Source: Rhynchospora pubera
Taxonomy: Eukaryota; Streptophyta; Magnoliopsida; Poales; Cyperaceae
NCBI GenBank assembly: GCA_028095005.1
Contig: CM051462.1
Location: 119,340,752 to 119,404,751, forward strand
Direction of reading: 5' to 3'
DNA length: 64,000 bases
Positions 55,885-64,000 of the stretch are shown in pieces; the stretch's first letter is position 1; each line of letters opens with the position of its first letter. The position numbers and the translations under genes were made by a program. A model generated the notes under the pieces. The model made no database searches. It saw nothing but the letters and a program-made list of their open reading frames with translations, and was not told the origin of the DNA.

Positions 55885-57245
55885 TTTTTTTTTTAGAGAT
55901 GCTCTACCTAGTTACAAGGAAAGAAAAAGAACAAAACAACATGAACTGAAAATAACACAAAGAAAAAGAAGATAAACATTAGCAAAATATCAAAAATAAA
56001 CTAGCCTCTTGTGAAATCCAGTCGCTTGTAGCGCTAGCCACCCCCCTCTTATCTCTGAAAATTCTTCTGTTCCTCTCTAACCACAATTCCCACACTGCGG
56101 TTTTCAAGCGGACTGCCTTAAAATGCAGATGCAGGTTTATGTTGGAGCATATGTCCTGTAAGATATCATGTACGCTTTGAGGAGGTGGGGAACCAATGTT
56201 TAACTGCAACCAAATTTCTCTAGCATAAGAGCAATCACAAAATAAATGTTGTGCATCTTCTAAAATGGTTGTCTGACACAGATGACAGTGAGCATGCACT
56301 GTCATATTTCTTCTGATCAATTGTTCCTGTGTTAGAATCCGACCATGTGCTAGAAAGTAGAGGAAAAGCTTGATTGAAGGAGGGGCTTTCAATTTCCAAA
56401 GCTTAACAAAAAGGAAAATTATCTTGCCCGCAGATGCAAGACGTTTGTACAGTGAAGCTGCTGAGTACATCCCATTATATGTCCATTTCCAACTGATTGA
56501 ATCAACCCCATGTGTTAAAGAAACTAATGACACCACAGAGAACAGTTCCGATTGATCCTTAGTCAACGGAGCTGGAAATAGATTGTACCAATTCTGAATT
56601 GCTTGCTTGAGGGACAACCTTTTGTTAATTCTAGAACCTGTATTAGCTTCAAAACCGAAGTACCAAGGATCAAGCTTCCCCCATCTATCATACCAGAACA
56701 ATATCCTTGAACCATTTTGTACATTACAAAATGTAGAGATCTAAAATAAGTACCTCAAGGATTGAAGTTGTCTCCAGAAAAAAGAACCGTTGCTCTTCCA
56801 AACCATTGGGGGTATATTACCGTCAGAGACAATATACAGTTTTGAAGCAGTAAAAGTCCACTATGAATGAGGTTCATTATACAATCTCCAAATCCATCTC
56901 AACATTAAAGCATCATTGTGCAGCTTCAAGTTCACTAAGCCCAACCCACCATAAGCTATTGGTAAGCACATTTTATCCCAAGAAAGTAGGTGGATTGAAT
57001 TTGTATCCGTAGTACCATTCTTCCAGATGAAATTTCTTCTTATTTTGTCCACTCCTTGATTACCCAAGCCAGTAAGGAGAACACAAACATGAAAAAAACA
57101 GACATAGAAGAGAGAACAGATTTAGTGAGAACCACTCTTCCTGCTCTAGAAATCAGCCCTCCTTGCCAAGTCTGCAGCCTGTTTTTACAACTATCATCTA
57201 CCTTTTTCAGGCATGCTAAAGTTAATTCCATATTCTATAGTTTTT
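55885..57245 (-). mobile_element. L1-type LINE, 5'-truncated and decayed
   Basis: A poly-T run at 55885-55894 marks the 3' tail on the minus strand. Coding remnants are broken into at least three frames. No target duplication found. Confidence 0.8.
55979..57231 (-). pseudogene. LINE ORF2 C-terminal remnant
   Basis: From the 5' side: 57231-57040 reads NRLQTWQGGLISRAGRVVLT followed by KSVLSSM, the RT thumb region of plant L1 elements. 57067-56861 reads DKMCLPIAYGGLGLVNLKLH. 56701-55979 (240 aa) holds the zf-RVT part, with WKLKAPPSIKLFLYFLAHGR and CHLCQTTILEDAQHLFCDC. These pieces are in different frames, so the ORF is dead. There is no RNase H domain, unlike the LINE at 41488, so the two belong to different L1 groups. 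Confidence 0.85.
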
Positions 57246-57429
57246 AGTAGTTTTATGTACTACCATTTTATCATTTTCAAAATCTAGCTGGAATTGTGTA
57301 TTTGAATTATCTAAGGGTTGTTTTAATGCGATATTTTTGTTTTTATATATAGTCGACGTATTTCGGCTTTGTTAACTTTTGAATGAAAACACTTAAAAGT
57401 TAAAACTGAATCTTTCTATCAATTTAATA

Positions 57430-57525
57430 AGAAAAAGCTTAATATGCAATTATGCACCATAGTACATAGGACTTTTTATACATCGTGAATTTTTTCGAAA
57501 GTATTTTTGTAAATTGACAAATCTC
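57430..57525. repeat. fragment of the MULE-type MITE
   Basis: AAGCTTAATATGCA...TGCACCATAGTACATAGGAC and GTAAATTGACAAATCTCAAG match the outer half of one arm of the MITE at 49967. The other arm is missing. Confidence 0.75.
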
Positions 57526-57802
57526 AAGTTTTTTTCTTCAATATGAATTGAGGCAAACATTTGTAGCAAAACACAGATAGCAGCGAAGCCGCTCTGGCCC
57601 CCCTTATTTATATATCAATATATCATGTATAACATTATGAACTATAAACCGTAGGCCTATATTTTGTTATAATTTTAACGATATATGATATGCACAATAA
57701 AACCAAAATATGATTACCAACTAAATCATAAATACAACTTTTTTGAACTCTGTTATAAATTTTAAAACTATGACATATTTTAAAATTATTAGGAATTCAA
57801 AT

Positions 57803-57833
57803 ATCGAGCGAAAGCTCGATTGTCCTCCCTAGT
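57803..57833 (+). other. Helitron 3' terminus with GAAA-loop hairpin
   Basis: ATCGAGC (57803-57809), loop GAAA, GCTCGAT (57814-57820): a perfect 7-bp stem. CTAG follows at 57829-57832, then T. The 5' end of this Helitron was not located; 57526-57802 is AT-rich and has no gene. Confidence 0.72.
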
Positions 57834-57861
57834 ATATATACATAGGGGAAGGTAAAATGTT

Positions 57862-58171
57862 TGTTATGGCTTAAAATTTGACTCATGATTCATGAAGTTA
57901 TTGTTGTAAAAATAAGGTGGAAGAAAGAAATAATGAACAATATATCAAGAGTAAGTAAGACAATATTCTCAATCACAAATTTCAGAATTTTATTCTCTCA
58001 TTCCAACCATTCATCCATGTTTACAATGCCTTTATTTATAGGCTACAAAATAAGAACTCACATAATGATCAATAAATAATTAGTGGAGATGGTGGAAAAT
58101 AAATGTGTAGTGGAAAATAAATAGTGGAAATACGGAGATGAACAATCCACATTTTATTAAATTTCATAACA
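57862..58171 (-). repeat. copia 3' LTR, ~310 bp
   Basis: TGTTATGG at the left and CATAACA at the right give the TG...CA ends. On the minus strand the LTR is directly preceded by the polypurine run CCAAGGGGAAG (58172-58182). The outer boundary is inferred from the inverted ends only. Confidence 0.65.
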
Positions 58172-58359
58172 CTTCCCCTTGGATGTTCATATTTGATTAT
58201 ACACTATTAATATGATACTTCAGGATCAATATTAATATGGTACTTCTAGGCCAATTTATCTATCTCATTAAAAATCTTAGCAAGAAAAATCCATTGGGAT
58301 AAAAACTTGTATAAGGAAAAAAGAGTACAGCGTGTATAATACTTTCCCTTATTTTGATA

Positions 58360-61300
58360 TTATTGAACGTCCTTCGGCCGATGTAGACCTATCTTTTTTC
58401 TGAGTTGTTCAAAAACACATGTTGGCAAAGATTTTGTGAATAAGTCGGCCAAATTATTGCATGATTGGATTTTCTGAACATCTATTATACCATCCTTTTG
58501 TAGATCATGTGTCCAGAAGAACTTTAGTGCAATGTGCTTACTACGATCTCCTTTAATGTACCAGTTTCTAATTTGTGCTATACAGGCTGCATTGTCTTCA
58601 TATAATAGAGTATGATTTTCCTTGATATTTTCAAGCTCACATTCTTCTTGAATATTTTGGATGATTGATCTTAATAAAATACATTCTTTACTTGCTTCAT
58701 ATAATGCAATGAGTTCGGCATGATTTGATGATGTGGCAGTTAAAGTCTGTTTTATCGAACGCCGTGAAATTGTAGCTCCACTATAAGTAATGTATAATCT
58801 AGATCAAGAAATGTATAATCTGCAAGAATGACACATTCATATCTTGGATTATACAATGATATCATGTGTTTTAAGAATCAGACAAGGAAATACTTTTATT
58901 TCTTATGTATGATTGAGATACTATAGTGGTACATTATTTATGTGAATTGAAAATCATAGTGTGTTGCTAGATACCGTCTATGATTATTGGAAATAAATAA
59001 CTATTTTTCATGTCTAGCATAGCATAAATTCTCAAAGGATCACACAAATAGGGTTTTAATCAGACAGTGCACTATTTATTTATTCGCAGCAATAAGTATT
59101 GTGGAAATATAATAAGATAATTAATTAATTATATACCGTCGTGAACCGTTATAATTAATTAATTCAGTGGGCTCATATAGAAATAAATTAATGCATCAAC
59201 TAATCATAAAATAATTATTAATGAGTTAATAATTAATTTAGCTCAACACATATTAATATAAATGGTTATAATAATTAATTGGACCGTTATTTGGTAGAAC
59301 ATGAATAGTCCAATTAAAGAGTAAATAAATGATGTTTTAATTAATAGAATTAAAGACTCAATTCAGTGGATTAAGTGACCCATAAAGACCTATAAAGAGG
59401 CTGGCCCTATAAGGTGGTAGGTGGGATGACATAGTTGTAATTATGCAATAGGTCAATTATGTTTTGTGCTCTATATAAGGACCACTTATGGGAGCCTCCA
59501 CCTAACTTTTCTCTCTCCTCTCTTTCCTCCCTTTGTGGCCGGCCCTAATCCCCTCTCTTCTCTCTCATTTACTCATGTGTTGAGCTCCTTTCTCTCCTCC
59601 AAATTAAATGGTTAATTGCTAGAAGAGAGAAAGTCATGAGGATTAGGTTTGTTCTTTGGGTATGCTAGCGCGTACCTTGTATAACGTGATTAATCCTCCT
59701 TGGTGGACTCGAGGGCGGCTACTTGACTTGGTGTAGGCGGTGGAGAAGGCACGCCATCGATTCTCATGCCATGGTCGAGCCTCGCGGAGACGATTTCGCG
59801 AGAGGTACAATTCCTACAATCCTTTCTCTTTGTGTGTTGATTGCTTGGCAAGATGCTCTTTTGTGCTTGGTTAATTAGGTTAATTAGTAACTAAAATTAA
59901 AATTGAGCACTTTCTAACATAACTAACTATATTGAATTTTGAATCCTTTTGGTAGTGTAGTCCCACATCACGAGTTCCGCAAAGATAGCGAAAAACACTT
60001 TTAATTCCATTCCAATGTCTTCGGGTTGGTTTGGAACTATATCTTGATAATAAATGTACAACAAATGCAATATCAGGTATTGTATTATTTGCAAGATATA
60101 ATAACGTGCCAATTGCGCTTAAGTATGGTACTTCAGGACCAAACACTTTTCATCTTTTTCTTGGGGACGAAAATGATCATTTCATGCATTTAGAGATCGT
60201 ACAACCATTGGTGTTCTCAAAAGATGAGATTCATCCATATTAAATCTTTTTACTATTTTTTCTGTATAATTTGATTGATGGATAAATATTCCATTATGTG
60301 AATGCTCGATCTGTAGGCCGAGACAAAATTTAGTTATACCAAGGTCTTTCATTTCAAACTATCTTTTCAATAATTTTGCAGTATTTTTAATTTCTTCATG
60401 AGATCCAATAATATTTAAATCATCAACATAAACTGCAAATATTGCAAAATATAAAATTAATTTTTTAATAAAAACACATGGACTAACTACATTATTTTTA
60501 TATCCTTCTTTTAAAAGATACTCACTAAGTCGATTATAGCACATTCGACCTGATTGTTTTTGTCCATATAATGATATTTCAATTTTATGGAGTACATTTC
60601 TCTAGATTTTGATTTGTATGCTTCTGGTATTTTTAATCCTTCAGGAATTTTCATATATACGTCACTATCAAGTGAACCATATAAATAAGCTGTGACAACA
60701 TCCATAAGTTGTATTTTTAGATTTTCTGTGACTGTGAGACCTATTAAAAATCTGAGAGTTATCGCATCCACTACAAGAGAATACGTTTATTCATAATCTA
60801 CTCCATATATTTATGTAAAGTCTTGTGCCACTAGCCTTGCTTTGTATCTCAAAATTTCATTTTTTTCATTTCTTTTAATGGCAAATACCCATTTATAACC
60901 TACAAGGTTAACATTTTTTGGTGTTTGGACTACTGGTCCAAATACTTGTCGTTTTTAAGTGAATTTAATTCAGCTTGTATGGCATCTTTCCATTTAGGTC
61001 AATCATTTCTATGCCTACATTGTTCTATAGTTTTAGGCACATTATCCTCTTCACTTATAGAATCATTAGCTATAGCGAATGTAAAAAATTCATCCACATG
61101 AGTTTCACTTCTGTTCAATATTGTACCAGTTTTATATAATTTATAGAAATCTCATAATCATTTGGTACTTCACTTTCTTCTAGAACTTCATCAACCTCTT
61201 CTGGGGTTTTAGTTTCTTCTGGAATTTTATTAATTTCTTCTGGAGTTTTAGTTTCGTCTGGAATTTTATTAATCTCTTCTGGAGATTTAGTTTCTTCTGG

Positions 61301-63026
61301 AACCTTATAAACCTCTTATGGGGTTGTACTAACTGCTTTATTCTACTCTTTTTTTTTATGTGGATTTATATCCCTAGAACCAATTGATCTTCCACGTTTC
61401 CTACGTTCATGAGATTCATTTGATATTTTTGTAATATCTATTCAAGCATGTGCATTTATAACTGGAATATGTGATTTAGTGACTCTATTTATATCTGTGA
61501 ATGCGTCAGGTAATTCATTTGCAATTCTTTCTAAATTTATAATCTTTTGAACTTCAAATTCACATTGACTACTTCGGGAGTCAAGATAAGATAATGATGA
61601 ATTCCATGTCACTTGTTTATCCAGTTTTTGTTTTTCTTTCCCTAAATTTGGGAATATTGATTCATCAAAATGACAATCAACAAATCTTGTTGTAAAAATA
61701 TCTCCTGTAAATGGTTCTAAATATTTAACAATAGAAGAAGAGTTAAAATCAATATAAATTTTCAATCTTTTTTGAGGTCATATTTTTGTGCATTGTGGAG
61801 GAGAAATTAGAACATATATTGCACAACCAAATACTTTTAAATGGGACAAATTTGGTTCTCTTCCGGAGACCAATTGTAACGAGGAATACTTATGATCAGC
61901 AGTTGGCCTTAATCTAATTAGTGCAACAGCATGTAATATGACATGTCCCCATGCAGAAGATGGTAAACTAGATTTCATAAGTAATGGTCTAACTATTAAT
62001 TGTAGCCTTTTAATAAACGATTTTGTTAGACCATTTTTTGTATGAACATGTGTCACTTAATGTTTTACAGTAATTCCAATAGACATGCAATAATCATTAA
62101 ATGTTTAGGATGTAAATTCTCCTATATTATCAAGTCGGATTCTTTTAATTTGATAATCCTAAAAGTGGGCTCTCAATTGGATAATTTGTGCTAATAATCT
62201 AGCAAATGCAACATTTCTTGTTGCCAATAAACACACATGTGACCAACGCATTGATGCATCAATTAAAATCATAAAATACCTAAATGGTCCACATGGCGGT
62301 GATATATGCCCACATATATCTCCTTGAATTAGTTCTAAAAATGATGGAACTTCAGGTCCAACTTTATTTTGAGATGGTCTAGTAATTAGTTTTCCAAGAT
62401 AGCATGCTTGACATGTCAATTCTTTTGATAACATGATCTTCAGGTCCTTTACGGGATGTCCATTTTCACTTTCTATTATTCTCCTCATCATTATATTTCC
62501 TGGATGACCCGATCTATCATGCCATAATGTAAATAACTTTGGATCAACTAACTTCCGGTTAGTGACCATATTTGTTCTATTGCACTTATATAAGTACCAT
62601 ATAGTCCATTCGATAATGCTTGCAATTTTTCCATAATTTTTTTTGGCCATTTATAATAGATACGATTTGAAGATATTCGCAATTTCTTTCATTTACAGTT
62701 TCAACATGATAACCATTCTTTCGAATATCTTTAAAATTTAGTAGATTTCTTCTAGATCTACTCGAATATAATGTATCATCTATTATTATTTTAGTTCCTC
62801 CAGGTAACAAAATACAAGCTCTTTTAGAACCTTCAATAATATTGCGTGAGCCAGATATAGTTTGAATATTAGTCATACCGAAATGCAATTGCAAAAAGTA
62901 TTTCTTACTTTTCAATATTATATTTGTAGTTCCGCTATCAACCAAACATTGATCTTCTTTAATTAATATTGCGTCAATCATTTTTTCTTGAAATAAAAAG
63001 AAAAGTAAAAATAAATTTACTATCAT
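58360..63026 (-). pseudogene. copia gag-pol polyprotein remnant
   Basis: Domains in order on the minus strand. 63026-62586: aspartic protease region, with LVDSGTTNIILKSKKYF and a LLPGGTKIIIDDTLYSS segment. 62650-62159: GAG-pre-integrase (LWHDRSGHPGNIMMRR, CQACYLGK) and the start of the integrase core (GDICGHISPPCGPFRYFMIL). 62056-61442: integrase continuation (HTKNGLTKSFIKRLQLIVRP, REPNLSHLKVFGCAIYV). 60771-60359: reverse transcriptase, with LMDVVTAYLYGSLDSDVYMK and the catalytic YVDDLNIIG. 60146-59921: PYLSAIGTLLYLAN and RHWNGIKSVFRYL. 58795-58360: RNase H with TATSSNHAELIALYEASKEC, LYEDNAACIAQIRN and LADLFTKSLP. Stops separate several blocks. About 30 residues between the last two blocks are missing where the LTR fragment inserted. 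Confidence 0.88.
58799..59920 (-). mobile_element. truncated LTR of the solo-LTR A/B family
   Basis: On the minus strand it starts TGTTAGAAAGTGCTCAATTT at 59920 and follows LTR A through ATTCTTGCAGATTATAC, then stops near 58799. The last ~600 bp present in A and B are missing. At the break, ATGTATAATCT occurs on both sides (58790 and 58811). It sits inside the copia RNase H region. Confidence 0.8.
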
Positions 63027-63238
63027 TTATTAACATATTCATAATTTAAAAATTAAACATAAATTAAAAACTCCTACAATGAAACTTGATAATATTATTT
63101 GGACGAACTGCTAGATTATCAATATTTTGTTATACCACATATATCATAAACATCTTCAAGATATTTTTTTTTCTTCAAACATACTGCTGGTACATTTTTC
63201 TTTGGAAAACTCTTCAAGGGTACTAACATTATTTCTTC
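63027..63238 (-). other. decayed region upstream of copia protease
   Basis: On the minus strand a short frame with CGITKYW could be a worn gag zinc knuckle (CxxCGxxxHW type), but stops interrupt it. Weak. Confidence 0.3.
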
Positions 63239-63326
63239 ATAACTTCAGATTATTAATATCATAATTTCAGTTTATTACTATGATAATTTTAAGTTATTAA
63301 TATCATAACTTCAGGTTATGATAAAT
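63239..63326. repeat. 22-bp tandem repeat x4
   Basis: Four consecutive units of exactly 22 bp with consensus near ATAACTTCAGGTTATTAATA plus TC, starting at 63239, 63261, 63283 and 63305. The first half is a near-palindrome (ATAACTTCAGGTTAT). Isolated ATAACTTCAAGTTA-like motifs continue to the window end. Confidence 0.85.
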
Positions 63327-63425
63327 AAAATAAAGATAAGTAAATAGATAAATAAAATGAATAAATAAAGAGAGAAAAAAAGAAATAATACTAATTTAGC
63401 ATTATAATTTCAAGTCATATTTCAT

Positions 63426-63836
63426 GAGAAAGTTTAATATGCACCATAGTGCAATGGGCAGTCCGTGCACCACGGACTTTTTCGAGAATATTTTTGTAAA
63501 TTGACAAATCTAATTTAACCAATCGAATCTACATATTGAAATTCCATACCAAACCAAAATTTATAATTTTTGAGATTCTATTACTATTTTTTTCGATTTT
63601 TTTAAAACATGCCATTTTTGGAATGTTGTACTATTTACAATTTTCCAAAAATGGCATGTCTTAAAATATTCGAAAAAATAGTAATAACATCTCAAAAATT
63701 GTAAAATTTGGTTTTCTATGAGATTTCAATATGTAGATTATATTGGTTAAATTAGATTTATCAATTTACAAAAATACTCTCGAAAAAGTCCGCGGTGCAC
63801 GGAATGCCCGATCTATAGTGCATATTAAACTTTCTC
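63426..63836. mobile_element. MULE-type palindromic MITE, copy 3
   Basis: Complete 411-bp copy with GAGAAAGTTTAATATGCACC ends. CATATTTCAT is duplicated at 63416-63425 and 63837-63846, exactly 10 bp. It lies within the copia element. Confidence 0.93.
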
Positions 63837-63846
63837 CATATTTCAT

Positions 63847-64000
63847 TTAATAACTTGTGGTTATTAAATTATTTTGACTGCGCAATTTAAATAAGTTAAT
63901 TGAAATAACTTCAAGTTAGTTTTCATTCATTGACTAATAATAATTGTTAATATATTTTAAATTGGGAATAACGTCATGTTATTTTTTCATCGAATATCCT
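63847..64000. other. window edge, AT-rich
   Basis: Continuation of the copia interior or flank, with AACTTCAAGTTA-like motifs. No gene seen. Confidence 0.35.

Larger units (their letters stand above)
57862..64000 (-). mobile_element. Ty1/copia retrotransposon, decayed, running off the window
   Basis: Read on the minus strand: gag-like remnant (beyond 63030), protease, integrase, reverse transcriptase, RNase H, polypurine tract, 3' LTR. Many stops and frame breaks make it non-coding. A truncated LTR (58799-59920) and a MULE-type MITE (63426-63836) are inserted. The 5' LTR is not seen before the window ends. Confidence 0.88.

Noticed and set aside
60031..60243. 70-codon plus-strand frame
   Set aside because: Antisense shadow of the copia reverse transcriptase region.

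Overview
The window is AT-rich nuclear DNA of a flowering plant, most likely a eudicot. This rests on spliced genes with short exons, plant-only gene families (RLCK-VII kinase, C-type G-gamma, DUF1677), and dense plant-type transposons (CACTA, MULE and hAT MITEs, Helitron ends, copia and gypsy LTR elements, L1 LINEs, a tRNA-derived SINE). No bacterial-type operons, CRISPR arrays or intact tRNA genes were seen. The species was not identified.

Layout. 1-1588 is the tail of a Helitron carrying the end of an RPA70-like gene and closing with a hairpin plus CTAG. 2096-3802 is a long foldback element. About 4160-7855 is a four-level nest: an outer DNA element holds a MULE-type MITE, which holds a hAT element, which holds a 1680-bp solo LTR. 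The three inner layers each have perfect target-site duplications (10, 8 and 5 bp). The solo LTR contains a paired array of CGTTGTGCAACG-like palindromes. 8-12.5 kb holds MITEs of one GTTTGGAT family. 13413-25764 is one CACTA element with a 3-bp duplication; it has captured exons of glycolate oxidase and was later hit by a young gag-only Ty3/gypsy element (19819-25400). 26.4-32.7 kb has palindromic MITEs and two solo LTRs of one family inserted almost on top of each other.

Three host genes are supported. 34897-39541 (+) encodes a 422-aa receptor-like cytoplasmic kinase close to RIPK of subfamily VII, in five exons. 44513-47180 (+) encodes a 180-aa C-type heterotrimeric G-protein gamma subunit with a cysteine-rich tail, in five exons. 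53465-53908 (-) encodes a 147-aa DUF1677 protein, probably with an intron in its 5' leader. The kinase and G-gamma both belong to families that act in plasma-membrane immune and growth signalling, but nothing in the sequence shows they work together.

The rest is repeats: a 5'-truncated LINE with a long ORF (41488 to about 43435), a small hAT MITE in the G-gamma promoter, a likely mitochondrial LSU rRNA fragment (47494-47630), a SINE (54923-55095), a decayed LINE (55885 to about 57245), another Helitron end (57832), and a decayed Ty1/copia element on the minus strand from 57862 to beyond the window edge, itself hit by a truncated LTR and a MULE-type MITE. All family calls come from reading the sequence; no database search was run.
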